A stretch of DNA of 64,000 bases, from assembly GCF_000016285.1 (NCBI RefSeq), contig NC_011989.1:2173001-2237000 (forward strand). Reading direction: 5' to 3'. Shown here piece by piece: positions 45,589-55,811 of this stretch (positions within the stretch are counted from its first letter, which is position 1; every line of letters begins with the position of its first letter). The DNA comes from Allorhizobium ampelinum S4 (lineage in GTDB: Bacteria > Pseudomonadota > Alphaproteobacteria > Rhizobiales > Rhizobiaceae). The notes below the pieces were generated by a model that ran no database searches, was not told the DNA's origin, and was given only the letters and a program-made list of their open reading frames with translations. The position numbers and the translations under genes are program-made.

Positions 45589-46383
45589 ATGAAAATTGCC
45601 ACCTGGAACATCAATGGCGTGAAAGCCCGCCTTGCCAATCTCTGCCAATGGCTGGAAAGCTCATCGCCAGACATCGTCTGCCTCCAGGAAATCAAATCCG
45701 TCGATGAAGGCTTTCCGCGCGCCGAGATCGAGGCTTTGGGCTATCACGTCGAAACCCATGGGCAGAAGGGGTTCAACGGCGTCGCACTACTGTCAAAAAT
45801 CAGGCCAGATGAGGTCAATCGTGGCCTGCCCGGCGACGAGGCCGATGAACAGGCGCGCTTTATCGAGGGCGTATTTTCGGTAGCCGATGGCGTGTTGCGG
45901 GTCTGCTCGCTTTACCTGCCCAACGGCAATCCCTCCGACGATCCGGTGAAATACCCCTACAAGCTGGCCTGGATGGCGCGGCTGCAACGCTTTGCAGCGG
46001 ATCGACTTGCGCTGGAAGAGCCGCTGATTCTGGCAGGTGACTATAATGTCATTCCGCATCCGCATGATTGCTTCGACCCGGCGGTCTGGGCCACGGATGC
46101 GCTTTTCTTGCCACAAACCCGCGCCGCATTCCAAGCGCTGGAAAATCTGGGCCTGACCGATGCTGTCCGTGCCACGACGGATGCGACGAAGCTTTACTCG
46201 TTCTGGGATTATCAGGCAGGTGCCTGGCAGAAGAACAATGGCATTCGCATCGATCACCTTCTGCTCTCGGCGGAGGCCACCGATCGGCTTGTTTCGACAG
46301 AGATCGAAAAGCATGTGCGCAGCTGGGAAAAGCCATCCGACCATGTGCCGGTGATCGGTTATTTCAATTTCGTCGCAGCATGA
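45589..46383 (+). CDS. xth: Exodeoxyribonuclease III
   Basis: This AP endonuclease and 3'-5' exonuclease acts in base-excision repair. The 264-residue protein of the EEP fold has MKIATWNINGVKARLANL, CLQEIKSVDEGFP (metal-binding Glu), LAGDYNVIPHPHDC (catalytic Asp/Asn) and the terminal SDHVPVIG. It sits beside exoR, as in other rhizobia. Confidence 0.95.
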   Translation: MKIATWNINGVKARLANLCQWLESSSPDIVCLQEIKSVDEGFPRAEIEALGYHVETHGQKGFNGVALLSKIRPDEVNRGLPGDEADEQARFIEGVFSVADGVLRVCSLYLPNGNPSDDPVKYPYKLAWMARLQRFAADRLALEEPLILAGDYNVIPHPHDCFDPAVWATDALFLPQTRAAFQALENLGLTDAVRATTDATKLYSFWDYQAGAWQKNNGIRIDHLLLSAEATDRLVSTEIEKHVRSWEKPSDHVPVIGYFNFVAA

Positions 46384-46406
46384 AGAGGATTAGCGGGCCA
46401 GCCCGT

Positions 46407-47222
46407 TCAGGGCTGTTCCTGCACCTGCGGCACGAGCGCCACGGCAACGCGGCGATCCTTTTCATCGGCAAGCGAGAAGGCGCGCTCCTGGAGATCCTCG
46501 ATCCACGGACAATCCTTCGGCGCACATTTATCAAGCGCCGCCGTCAGGAAGGCGAGGCCACGGGCTGCCTGTCCTTCTTCGAAAATCACATCGCCAAATA
46601 GCGCCATGGCGCCCGCATGGCCGTTCTTCCGAGCAAGGTTAAGCCATTTCTTGGCTTGCTGGACGTTGCGTTTGCCGCCCTCGCCCGCTAGCAGCATTTT
46701 CGCCAGTTCGAATTGGGCCTCCGGGAAACCAAAGGCGGACGCCGCTTGAAAATAAAGCTGACGGGCCTGGACCAGATCGGACTTAACCGGGCTGCCGGCA
46801 ATGCCCTGCTGATAATAACTGGCAAGCGAGATCAGCGCATTAACGAAATAGACCGTGTCTTCCGAGCCCGGCTCTACACCCTGGTTGGCAATTTCGGAAT
46901 AAATCTTGAAGGCTTCATAATCGTTTTTGACGACGCCATCGCCATCGGCATACATATTGGCCAGCGCCCAGCGCGATCCGGTATGACCTTTTTCAGCCGC
47001 ATACCGATAGGCTTCAACGGCATCCTGCGTCTTGCCGCTCTTTTGAGCGTTGAAGCCGAACTTGAACAGATCGAAGGGACCGGACTCCTTGGAGACACCG
47101 GCCTTGAAGTCGAATGCATGGGCACAGCCCGTATAAAACAGATTACCGAGCGCCAATGACAGCAGCAGAAAGGCTGAAGACTGTCCGATTGTCCGCCCCT
47201 GATTACCGTAAACCTTAAACAT
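46407..47222 (-). CDS. exoR: Exopolysaccharide regulator ExoR (Sel1 repeats)
   Basis: ExoR is a periplasmic protein that holds the ExoS/ChvI two-component system in check, controlling succinoglycan, motility and acid response in rhizobia and Agrobacterium. The 271-residue product has a signal peptide ending near CAHA-FDF. The ExoR blocks KAGVSKESGPFDLFKFGF and RYAAEKGHTGSRWALANMYA follow, then Sel1-like helical repeats (LAKMLLAGEGGKRNVQQAKK). ATG 47222 gives the signal peptide. It is convergent with xth. Confidence 0.93.
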   Translation of the reverse strand: MFKVYGNQGRTIGQSSAFLLLSLALGNLFYTGCAHAFDFKAGVSKESGPFDLFKFGFNAQKSGKTQDAVEAYRYAAEKGHTGSRWALANMYADGDGVVKNDYEAFKIYSEIANQGVEPGSEDTVYFVNALISLASYYQQGIAGSPVKSDLVQARQLYFQAASAFGFPEAQFELAKMLLAGEGGKRNVQQAKKWLNLARKNGHAGAMALFGDVIFEEGQAARGLAFLTAALDKCAPKDCPWIEDLQERAFSLADEKDRRVAVALVPQVQEQP

Positions 47223-47868
47223 TTCCACGACCAAAGGCCCTTCTACGCACAAGCGAAGGATTTACGACAGCGCCAGAGCCAACAACGTCCGCAGCCGGGT
47301 ACAGATCCAAATCCCATAAAGAACGCAACCAGATTGAAATCCGGTAAATTATTCTTCGCGTCCTCTCTATTTTCCCCAACATAAAATGCCTTTCGGGCGA
47401 GAAAGCGGCCTGAGACCTGAAACTGCGGCCGGTATACTGCTCCACGCCTTTTGCTGTGCCGAATAAGCCGGAGCCTCCTGAAAAACCGAGGTTTTTCATC
47501 CGAACCCATCTTCTCTCGATCAAGCAAGCGCAGGGATTGCACACCCGGAACTTCGCAACGAACTTGTGCTGCGCTCTCTTTGTGGCGGGAAATAGACATT
47601 TTAGCGCTAAGAGGATTACCATGGAGAGGATATAAAATATGTTGCAAATAAAGCACAGAACGGACAACCAGAGCACAGCAAAATCAGCTATAGTCAGGGC
47701 AACGCATCCACCTGTCGAGACCCTCTCCACAGGGCCGCGCGCCATATTTAGCGGACACATGTTCACGATCGCTACGAAGCTCTCAAGGGCGACGTCCGGC
47801 ATAACGAGGGGACAAGGGGTAAGACATGCTGAAAAGCCTGGGTCGGCTTCGTCGTAGCTCCATTAGGC
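47223..47868. other. Long spacer upstream of exoR
   Basis: There are about 650 bases with no convincing gene; short frames on both strands lack family patterns. It contains a compact hairpin TGAAAAAC-cgag-GTTTTTCA (47479-47498), which could end an unseen small transcript. It presumably holds the exoR promoter. Confidence 0.5.
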
Positions 47869-47908
47869 AAATGGCACGATCGCTCATTTAAGAGCAACCG
47901 TGCCATTT
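47869..47908 (-). terminator. Hairpin after the FadL-like gene
   Basis: AAATGGCACG and CGTGCCATTT form a perfect 10-bp stem with an inner GCTC/GAGC stem. It lies 21 bases past the stop of the FadL-like reading frame. Confidence 0.7.
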
Positions 47909-47928
47909 CATAGAGTCATGAACTGATA

Positions 47929-49087
47929 TCAGAACTTGATCTGGTAGGAGCTACCGAAGGCATAGGCCCAGTCTCCATTAGCGGTCGCATCATAGGATGC
48001 CCCCTTGGAATAGCTTTGGCTCCCGGCGGTGAGGTAGCTGACCCCTGCCCCAACACGCAGATCGCCTGGGCCAAGCTTGATCTCGGTTCCCACACCCAAC
48101 GTCCAGGTATCGGTCATGATATCGGCGCCATTGCCTACACCCTTGTCCCAGGTGATATTGACGGTACCGGAAACGCGATCATTAAACTTGTGGCCAATGC
48201 CCGCCTGGATGGTCCAGCCATCTTTCCAGAAAAAATCGTCCCTCTGGGCGCCGAGGCCAGTAATATTGTAGTTAAGCGTTTGCAAAACGCTCCAGTCCGT
48301 CCACTTGACAGAGCCGTAGGCAAGCCAACCGGGTGCGATACCGCTTTGCAAGCTTAGCTTGAGTGATTGAGGCAAGGTGCCATAACCATCGGCAGAAACG
48401 GCACCAGTGCCCAGTAGCGCCGACAGGGCACGCGGCGTGAAGTCACCATCGGCCTCTTCCTTGATCTGCGAACGATACATCAGCTGGGCACGCATCGCAT
48501 ATTCGGGAATGTCATAGCCCACACCCAAGCGATATCCGACAGACGAATTATCCTTCAGGTGCAGCGTTCCATAATAGGAATCGGCCGTGTAATCGAAATC
48601 CTGGAAGAAACCGCCACCCAACACATAGAGCTTGCCAGGACCAACATCGAAACGCACGGCGCACGTGCCGCCATATTCATTGGTGATGAAATGCTTCTTG
48701 GTGTAATAGTTGAAATTGCCTGAAGCAGCCCCGGCCAACTGGTCAGCACGACGTGTATCCGTTCCATAGGTAGAGGATGCGCCGAAGGGCTGGGTATAGG
48801 TAAAGGCACAGCCCACTGCATCGGAAATCTGGACCTTGGCGGCAACACTGGGAATCCCAGTAACTGTCACTAAAACTACCGTCAGATGATTTCGATCCGC
48901 CCACCGTGTCATATTTACGCTCTGGCGAGACGAAGACAGCGCCAGCGCGAGCCTTGACTTTCCCATCCTCGTAAAGAATGTCGGTATCGGCCTCACCTCG
49001 GGAAAAGCCGCCCGCCAGAGCCGCGGTGCTGGAAAGCGCCGTCGCGACCAAAGCCAAAACGCTCAGCGTAATTTGTTTTTTTGACAT
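47929..49087 (-). pseudogene. FadL/OmpP1-family outer membrane protein, frameshifted
   Basis: This hydrophobic-compound channel gene is split by one base. The first part (ATG 49087, GGAGG upstream) has a signal peptide ending ALAG, then GFSRGEADTDILYEDG and KSSDGSFSDSYW. From there the correct sequence continues in another frame as IPSVAAKVQISDAVGCAFTY, through TYTQPFGASSTYG, to a C-terminal Phe (SSYQIKF). Dropping one G of the run at 48856-48858 (CCC on the plus strand) joins the halves into ~385 residues. It is either a recent inactivation or an assembly error. Confidence 0.88.
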
Positions 49088-49294
49088 GTCCCCTCCACAC
49101 ATAGGAATTTTGTTGAATGAAGCCTAACCTATTAAAACTAAATGACAACTTCACGAAACACGATTGCAGCGCACCATATGAATGGATCGTTTTACGTAAG
49201 GTCTTATTAACGCCGTAAAATTGACAAATTGAAAGGAACCTTTTGCGTCAAACTAGGATTATCCCCGAGTTTGCGGAATAATATTTTACATTTC

Positions 49295-49311
49295 TTCGCA
49301 ACCGTTGCGAA
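49295..49311. promoter_or_regulatory. 17-bp palindrome upstream of the FadL-like gene
   Basis: TTCGCAAC-C-GTTGCGAA is a perfect palindrome with a one-base centre, a typical dimeric-repressor site. It lies about 210 bases before the FadL-like start in an otherwise gene-free, A+T-rich spacer (49088-49524). Confidence 0.5.
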
Positions 49312-49524
49312 ACTGCAACGCAGTCCTTATTCGTTATTCTTGATTTTCCAACGCCATTTTTTGCAGCGCAAAAGCAGCATTCCGCTGGACGATTAAGTCA
49401 CTGGCGTAAGCTGTTTCACGATCAAAAAACCGAGGGCGTTTCCACCTTCGGGTACAATCACAATGGAAGTGATTTCGGATGGCTACGGCATCCCTCGTGG
49501 GTTTTAGATCACACACGGCCACAG

Positions 49525-49561
49525 AAAACCTGTCTGGTTTTGATTGAACCAGACAGGTTTT
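49525..49561 (-). terminator. Terminator after valS
   Basis: AAAACCTGTCTGGTT and AACCAGACAGGTTTT form a 15-bp perfect stem around a 7-base loop, with T-rich flanks on both sides. It lies about 70 bases past the valS stop. Confidence 0.8.
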
Positions 49562-49632
49562 CATTTTTCCTATTATCGTTTGTTTTGCTGGGAAACGTGA
49601 AACCCACGTTTCCCAAGACAAACTCCAAGAGG

Positions 49633-52491
49633 TCAACCGGCCTCGTTGACCCGCTGCAGGGCCACGGCCAGCACGCCGCGCTGCTCTTCCAGTTCGGCAA
49701 GCCGCTGACGCTCAGCGGCGACGACTTCCGGATCGGCATTGGCGACAAACTTCTCGTTGCCGAGCTTCTTGCGCCCCTTCTCAATATCCTGGTCAACCTT
49801 GCCAATGGACTTCTCTAGCCGGGCTCGCTCAGCACCAAGATCGATCAGGCTGCCGAGCGGCAGGCAGGCCGTGGCCTCGCCGACGATCACCTGAGCCGAA
49901 CCCTTCGGCGCTTCTGGGGCATGGCTGATCTCACCCACCCGCGCCAGACGCTTGATGGCGGCTTCATGGTGCTCCAGCCTGGAGCGGGTAACGCCGTTAG
50001 CGCCAACGACTGTGAGCGGTGCGACGGCGGAAGGCGGCACATTCATTTCCGCGCGGGCCGAGCGAATGCCGCTGACCAGATCCACCAGCCAGTTGATATC
50101 GGCCGCCGCCTGCTCATCGTTGAAGGTCAGAACCGGCCAATCGGCATGGCACAGCAACGTGTCGCGCTCGACACCCTCACCTGCGGTATGCGCCCACAAT
50201 TCTTCCGTCATGAACGGCATGAAGGGGTGCAGCAGCTTGTAGGTCTGCTCCAGCACATAGGCAGCGCACGCCTGAGCTTCAGTCTTGGCAACCTCGTCTT
50301 CACCGGCAAAGACCGGCTTCAGCAATTCCAGATACCAGTCGCAGAACTGGTTCCAGACAAAGCGATAAAGCGCGCTGGCCGCATCATTGAACCGGAAATG
50401 CGCGATGGCCTCCGTGACCTCGCGTTCAGCCCGCGTCAGTTCCGTCAAAATCCAGCGGTTGATGGCCAGAGTCGCCGCTTCCGGCAGGAAGGATGGATCG
50501 GACTTCACACCGTTCATCCCGGCAAAGCGGGTGGCGTTCCACAGCTTGGTGCCGAAATTGCGATAGCCGGCAACGCGTGCCGTATCGAGCTTCACATCGC
50601 GGCCCTGGGCGGCCATGATGGTCAGCGTGAAGCGCAGCGCATCGGCGCCATATTCATCGATCAGCTCCAGCGGATTGATGACATTGCCCTTGGATTTCGA
50701 CATTTTCTGACCGTTCTTGTCACGCACCAGCGCGTGGACATAAACGGTTTCAAATGGTTCGACGGGATTGCCCGCTTCATCCTTCATGAAATGCAGGCTC
50801 ATCATCATCATCCGGGCAACCCAGAAGAAGATGATGTCAAAGCCGGTGACGAGCACATTGGTCGGATAATAGCGCGCCACTTCCGGTGTTTTTTCCGGCC
50901 AGCCAAGCGTCGAGAACGGCCAGAGCGCCGAGGAAAACCAGGTATCGAGCACGTCTTCATCGCGGGTGAGGATTTCGCCCGGTTTAAAGTTTTCGATCTT
51001 GTCTTCCACGAAAGCCTTCATCGGCCCTTCATGCGACAGATAATGTTGAATGGCGGCGTGAAGCGCCGTTTCCTCGTCCTTTTCGACGAAGACCTGACCA
51101 TCCGGACCATACCAGGCCGGAATCTGGTGTCCCCACCAGAGCTGACGAGACACGCACCATGGCTGGATATTCTCCATCCATTCGTAATAGGTCTTGTCCC
51201 AGTTCTTCGGCACGAATTTGGTACGGCCCTCGCGCACGCTGTCGATGGCGGGCTTGGCCAGCGTCTTGGCGTCCACATACCATTGCTCGGTCAGGCGCGG
51301 TTCGATTGGCACGCCGCCTCGGTCGCCATGCGGCACTGTGTGTTTATGCGGCTCGATCTTATCAAGCAGCCCTTCCGCCTCGAAGATCTCGACGATCTTC
51401 TTGCGGACGAAGAACCGCTCCTGGCCTTCAAGCTCGGCCCAAACCATCTGCTGTTCACGGCTTGGGGTCAGTCCCTCCAAGAAATCGTCATTTTCGACAA
51501 TGGTCACGGTCGCATCGATATTGAGGATGTTGATCATCCTCAGGCCCGCGCGCTTGCCAACATCAAAGTCGTTGAAGTCATGGGCGGGTGTCATTTTTAC
51601 AGCACCCGTACCGGCCGTCGGATCGGGATATTCGTCACCGACAATAGGAATTCTGCGGCCAACGATCGGCAGGATCACATGCTTGCCAATGATCGACTGA
51701 TAGCGCTCGTCATCGGGATGAACGGCAATGCCGGTATCGCCCAGCATGGTTTCCGGACGCGTCGTGGCGACCACCAGATAGTCGCGGGTCTCCCATTCCG
51801 TCGCCTTGCCGTCTTCATCGAAGGCCACGGGGTGCTGGTAGGTCACGCCCTCTTCCAGCGGATAGCGGAGGTGCCAGAGATTGCCATTGACCTCATGCTG
51901 TTCGACTTCCAGATCGGAAATCGCCGTCAACAGCTTAGGGTCCCAATTGACGAGGCGCTTGTCCTTGTAAATCAGGCCCTGCTTGTAGAGTGTGACAAAG
52001 ACTTCCAGAACCGCCTCGGACAGGCCCTCGTCCATGGTGAAGCGCTCGCGCGACCAATCGCAGGATGCGCCAAGCCGCTTCAGCTGGTTGAAGATCAACC
52101 CGCCCGATTCGTCCTTCCACTCCCAGACCTTGTCGATAAAGGCATCGCGGCCCATCTCGCGGCGGCCCGGAAGCTGCTTTTCCATCAACTGCCGCTCGAC
52201 AACCATCTGCGTGGCAATGCCGGCATGGTCCATACCCGGCTGCCACAGCACATCCTTGCCGCGCATGCGCTCGAAGCGGATCATGATGTCCTGCAATGTA
52301 TTGTTGAGCGCGTGGCCCATATGCAGCGACCCGGTCACGTTCGGCGGCGGGATGACGATGGTGAAGCTTTCCGCACCCGGTTTGGCATTGACACCGGCGC
52401 GGAATGCCTCCGCCTCATCCCAGGCCTTGGCGATTTTCGGTTCTACGCTTGCGGAATCATAGGTCTTATCGAGCATGTTCTGACCAGACAT
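49633..52491 (-). CDS. valS: Valyl-tRNA synthetase
   Basis: This class I synthetase charges tRNA-Val and edits Thr. The 952-residue chain has the HIGH region PPNVTGSLHMGHALNNT (about residue 50), the CP1 editing domain, KMSKSKGNVINPLELI (about residue 600), the anticodon-binding helices and a C-terminal coiled coil (LGAERARLEKSIGKVDQDIE). The start is ATG 52491; ATG 52476, five codons later, is an alternative. It is followed by a strong terminator. Confidence 0.96.
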   Translation of the reverse strand: MSGQNMLDKTYDSASVEPKIAKAWDEAEAFRAGVNAKPGAESFTIVIPPPNVTGSLHMGHALNNTLQDIMIRFERMRGKDVLWQPGMDHAGIATQMVVERQLMEKQLPGRREMGRDAFIDKVWEWKDESGGLIFNQLKRLGASCDWSRERFTMDEGLSEAVLEVFVTLYKQGLIYKDKRLVNWDPKLLTAISDLEVEQHEVNGNLWHLRYPLEEGVTYQHPVAFDEDGKATEWETRDYLVVATTRPETMLGDTGIAVHPDDERYQSIIGKHVILPIVGRRIPIVGDEYPDPTAGTGAVKMTPAHDFNDFDVGKRAGLRMINILNIDATVTIVENDDFLEGLTPSREQQMVWAELEGQERFFVRKKIVEIFEAEGLLDKIEPHKHTVPHGDRGGVPIEPRLTEQWYVDAKTLAKPAIDSVREGRTKFVPKNWDKTYYEWMENIQPWCVSRQLWWGHQIPAWYGPDGQVFVEKDEETALHAAIQHYLSHEGPMKAFVEDKIENFKPGEILTRDEDVLDTWFSSALWPFSTLGWPEKTPEVARYYPTNVLVTGFDIIFFWVARMMMMSLHFMKDEAGNPVEPFETVYVHALVRDKNGQKMSKSKGNVINPLELIDEYGADALRFTLTIMAAQGRDVKLDTARVAGYRNFGTKLWNATRFAGMNGVKSDPSFLPEAATLAINRWILTELTRAEREVTEAIAHFRFNDAASALYRFVWNQFCDWYLELLKPVFAGEDEVAKTEAQACAAYVLEQTYKLLHPFMPFMTEELWAHTAGEGVERDTLLCHADWPVLTFNDEQAAADINWLVDLVSGIRSARAEMNVPPSAVAPLTVVGANGVTRSRLEHHEAAIKRLARVGEISHAPEAPKGSAQVIVGEATACLPLGSLIDLGAERARLEKSIGKVDQDIEKGRKKLGNEKFVANADPEVVAAERQRLAELEEQRGVLAVALQRVNEAG

Positions 52492-52599
52492 TAAGGCCCT
52501 ACCGGTTCACGGGAACGCGGATGGACGTTGGATTTCATTGTTTTCGTCAACCACGTGGTAAAGCGGACAGGTCGCGCAGTGTCAAGAAAGGAAAGCAAA

Positions 52600-52624
52600 A
52601 AGCCGCCCATTCACAAGGCGGCTT
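52600..52624 (-). terminator. Terminator after popZ
   Basis: AAGCCGCC-ttgtgaatg-GGCGGCTT followed by TTTGC on the minus strand is an intrinsic terminator 65 bases past the popZ stop. Confidence 0.8.
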
Positions 52625-52689
52625 CTGATTGTTCCAGTTCGATGTTTTCGAACGCACGCTTGCCAACAACAACCTGCGGCACGGTCCTC

Positions 52690-53613
52690 TTAGCGGCGCG
52701 GACCACGTGCAATTCGTTCGATTTCTTCGCGCACCAGACGCTCAACCAGCGTCGGCAGATTGTCGTCAAGCCAGTCCTGCAACATTGGCCGCAACATATC
52801 CTGGGCGATTTCATCCAGCGACCTGCGCTGCTGACCATCGACGACAGCTGCCAGTTCCTCAAAGGACTTGGCCACCTGCGCACCGGCCTGCATGGACAAA
52901 AGCGCGCCTTGTCGAGTATCGCCTTGCGTATCTGCCTCTTCGGCCTGCTCCTGAGGGGCGACCGCAGCCTGGGCCACAGGTTCCGACTGCAATAGAGCTT
53001 CGATATGGCGCTGGCTGGCGCTCATGGCTTCCGGTTCGGCGATTCGCGCCTGTGCCATCGGCCGGATCTGCCCCAGAGGCGCCGCTTGCTCCGTAGTAAT
53101 CTCGCGAAAACCACCAATAGTGTCAGACATGTAGGAAGAGGCCCCACGACCATCGCGAGACTGTGGCTCTTGCTTGGAAAAAGCGGAGGGAAATTCAGAA
53201 GGAAACTCGGAAACGCCAGGCTCTTCGCGCCGATCGGACGTGGCGCGCACCCGCGCCGCAAGATCGGCAAGCGAGACCGGCTTTGCAGCATGTCTTGGAC
53301 TATCTGCTCTTGCGCCATCTGCTATCTGCTGTCCGCCAGCACCGTGATCGACTGCCCCCTCAGAGAAACGGTTTGTAGCAGATGCCGCTAGCTGAACCGG
53401 ACCTGGCTGGTTGGCCGCAACCGGCAAATCCATGGGCACAGCCTCAACGGAAAACGCATTGCCTGCAATATCCAGTTCGTCCACTTCACTGTCATAACCA
53501 TAGGCATCATCGAAAGACCGGGCGGGTGCCGGCTCATTGCTTTCGATAATCCGGCGAATGGAGGCCAGGATCTCTTCCATGGACGGTTCACGCGATACAT
53601 TCGGCTGGGCCAT
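52690..53613 (-). CDS. popZ: Polar organizing protein PopZ (DUF2497)
   Basis: PopZ forms a polar matrix that anchors the chromosome origin and cell-cycle factors. The 307-residue protein has a conserved N-terminal helix (PSMEEILASIRRIIESNE), a long Pro/Ala/Glu-rich middle and a C-terminal oligomerisation domain (LDEIAQDMLRPMLQDWLDDN, then LPTLVERLVREEIERI). ATG 53613 has GGGGA upstream. It lies between tolC and valS, as in Agrobacterium. Confidence 0.9.
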   Translation of the reverse strand: MAQPNVSREPSMEEILASIRRIIESNEPAPARSFDDAYGYDSEVDELDIAGNAFSVEAVPMDLPVAANQPGPVQLAASATNRFSEGAVDHGAGGQQIADGARADSPRHAAKPVSLADLAARVRATSDRREEPGVSEFPSEFPSAFSKQEPQSRDGRGASSYMSDTIGGFREITTEQAAPLGQIRPMAQARIAEPEAMSASQRHIEALLQSEPVAQAAVAPQEQAEEADTQGDTRQGALLSMQAGAQVAKSFEELAAVVDGQQRRSLDEIAQDMLRPMLQDWLDDNLPTLVERLVREEIERIARGPRR

Positions 53614-53798
53614 TACATTCCCCATTTGGCTTCAAACCCCATCGGCTTTTGCCATGTGATTCGCTTGACCTTAGGATACCCCTTTGCTCGAGGAAATCGC
53701 CTTCAAAAGCTTAAAGCCCAAAATACACAGTTTTATGAGTTCAATCGAGGATTGTTTCGCCAGCCGGGCCGAATTATCCGGGATGAAGGGCATAATAC

Positions 53799-53918
53799 CA
53801 AGGCGAGAACATGCTGACGCATCCCCGCCTTGAACGCTTTGCAAATATCTCAAATGCATCCGACGCTTGAGATATTTGCAAAGGGAATACCAACTGCCCT
53901 TCTCAATGACCCATTGGT
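53799..53918 (-). repeat. Three-hairpin element, copy A (3' of tolC)
   Basis: Read in the direction of tolC it has three stems: ACCAA/TTGGT directly after the stop codon, a 17-bp perfect stem (53837-53853 with 53867-53883; CTTTGCAAATATCTCAA on the plus strand), and CAAGGCG/CGCCTTG (53799-53805 with 53826-53832). The order, spacing and several words match copy B at 55812-55927. It could be an RNA 3' end structure or a dispersed repeat. Confidence 0.7.
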
Positions 53919-55337
53919 TTACTTGCCGTTGGCAGCCCGCAATCCAAACCACTGGTCCTTGACGGCATCGTAATGCTCTTCTGCATTATACTCCGCCACC
54001 TGCAATCCCTGGCTCCTGACCGTCAAGGTGCCGGTTGCCGCCAGCAACGAGTAACTCGCCACCACTTCATTGCGCTGCGCGTTCACCAGGCTTTCCTGCG
54101 CGTCGAGCGCGGTCTGCTGCGAGTTCAAAACGTCAAGGGTGATTTTCTGGCCGACATTGCGTTCCTCGATAACGCCTTGCAAGGCGAGCTTTGCAGCAGC
54201 AACCTGCTTGCGGCCCGAGGTGATGGCCGCCGTTGCGGCTTGCATCTGGGCAAAAGCGGTCATGATCTGCTTTCGCACGCTCAATCGGGCGTAATCGACT
54301 TTCAGTTCCTGCGCACCAACGGTTTCCTTGGCTTTGCGGATCTGACCATATTCCGAACCGCCCTGGTAGAGCGGAATTTTCAGCTGCGCTGTAATCGAGG
54401 CCGCGGAATAATCGCGGTCGGTCGACTCGCTGGGATTATCCGTATTGTGCCGATCAAGGCTGCCCTGAATGCTGACGCCTGGAAGCAGGCTGCCTTCAGC
54501 CGATTTCACCTGGTATTGCGCCGAGGTTACCGCATGCAGCGCGGCAAGCACGCTGGGATGCTCTCTGATTCCCAAAGCAACGGCCTTGTCGAGATTGGTC
54601 GGCATCGCCTTGGTGGCGCGCACAGGCTGACGCACATCCTTCGGCATCTCGCCGACCACCTGCATATAGGATGCTTCGCTCTGTCTCAACTGGGCGATTG
54701 CGGAGGCCAGCAGACTGTCGGCACCCGCCAGCTGCGCTTCTGCCTGGCTGACATCGGTTTTGGTGCCTTCGCCCACCTCCAGCCGCGCATTGGCGGCTTT
54801 CAGCTGTTCCTTGAGGAAGTTCAGGTTCTGGCGGCGGATACTGACAATCTGCTGGTCCCGCGCCACATCGGCGTAGGCCTGGGCTGCGCCGAGCAGGATC
54901 TGGATTTCATCCGCCTTCATACTTTCCCGATTGGAAAGCACGCCCGCTTCCGAGGAGCGCACATTGTTCAGCGTCTGGAATCCATCGAAAATCTGCTGGG
55001 TCAATGTCACCTGCACGTCGGATTTATAATAATCCGCCGAATATTTATCCGCTGGGATATTGCCGACCGCGGTGCCATTGAAATTGGCAAAGGAAGACTG
55101 AGTGCCGGAGACGGAAAAGCCCAGTTGCGGCCTGTAGCCGGCCTTGGCAATCGTCACGCTCTCATCCGTTGCCCTCAGAGCGGCACGCACCGAGTTCAGA
55201 TCAGGATTGTTCTTATAAGCCTTCTCCATGGCGCCGAAGATGGTTTCGGCATGCAGCACGGCAGGTTGAAAAAACAGCGGAAGAAATGCTGCGGCATACG
55301 CCACGTTACGAAGGCTCGACAAGGATACATCTCCCAA
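53919..55337 (-). CDS. tolC: TolC family outer membrane efflux/secretion channel
   Basis: TolC is the trimeric outer membrane channel for drug efflux and type I secretion. The 472-residue protein has a signal peptide (LPLFFQPAVLHA), then two OEP repeats: the first around LTQQIFDGFQTLNNVRSSEA and LEVGEGTKTDVSQAEAQLAG, the second around IPLYQGGSEYGQIRKAKETV and RNVGQKITLDVLNSQQTALD. The C-terminus ends near YDAVKDQWFGLRA. It lies 305 bases upstream of popZ and stops at the edge of a hairpin element. Confidence 0.95.
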   Translation of the reverse strand: MGDVSLSSLRNVAYAAAFLPLFFQPAVLHAETIFGAMEKAYKNNPDLNSVRAALRATDESVTIAKAGYRPQLGFSVSGTQSSFANFNGTAVGNIPADKYSADYYKSDVQVTLTQQIFDGFQTLNNVRSSEAGVLSNRESMKADEIQILLGAAQAYADVARDQQIVSIRRQNLNFLKEQLKAANARLEVGEGTKTDVSQAEAQLAGADSLLASAIAQLRQSEASYMQVVGEMPKDVRQPVRATKAMPTNLDKAVALGIREHPSVLAALHAVTSAQYQVKSAEGSLLPGVSIQGSLDRHNTDNPSESTDRDYSAASITAQLKIPLYQGGSEYGQIRKAKETVGAQELKVDYARLSVRKQIMTAFAQMQAATAAITSGRKQVAAAKLALQGVIEERNVGQKITLDVLNSQQTALDAQESLVNAQRNEVVASYSLLAATGTLTVRSQGLQVAEYNAEEHYDAVKDQWFGLRAANGK

Positions 55338-55811
55338 CTTTAATTAAGCCAAGGCCCTATCCATCATGGAGGGGCCGGCCCCGAAGGACCGCCTGAATGT
55401 TTTACTATCATTCTCATGTGAAGCCGATTCTCTCCAACTTGTCACCAACATTGGAAACGGGCCTCACCCATTCCCGGCACTGCTGACAAGATGACGACAG
55501 ACTCACCATCAAACGACGACAGCCCTTATTCTAAGGGCCTAGATTGCGTGAAGCTGACCACAAATCATCCTAGGAGAATTCATAGGCTGAGCCCGCAGGT
55601 TTACAGGAGTTTGACAAGAGCCTGACAGCTTGCATTTCATGCCGCCCAAAAAATCAATGATGTTAAGAATTGAACGAAAATAACTTTAAAACAAGAAACA
55701 GCCACCCGGTCATCCACAACCAAAATGGATATAAATAAAAAACACAACCATTTTACGAGGATGGATGCAGGACCGGTCCGGGGCAATGACAGAAGCCATG
55801 CCAATAATGAC
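55338..55811. other. Spacer upstream of tolC
   Basis: There are about 470 bases without a gene. They must contain the tolC promoter; no clear -35/-10 pair or operator stands out. The left ~300 bases are A+T-rich with no strong symmetry. Confidence 0.45.

Noticed and set aside
47639..47857. Small plus-strand gene upstream of exoR
   Set aside because: There is no ribosome site, no family pattern and a poor composition.
49921..52494. 857-codon open frame on the plus strand
   Set aside because: It is exactly antisense to valS, whose HIGH and KMSKS motifs are intact, and its own translation shows no family pattern.
53973..55343. 456-codon open frame on the plus strand
   Set aside because: It is antisense to tolC, with no domain pattern.
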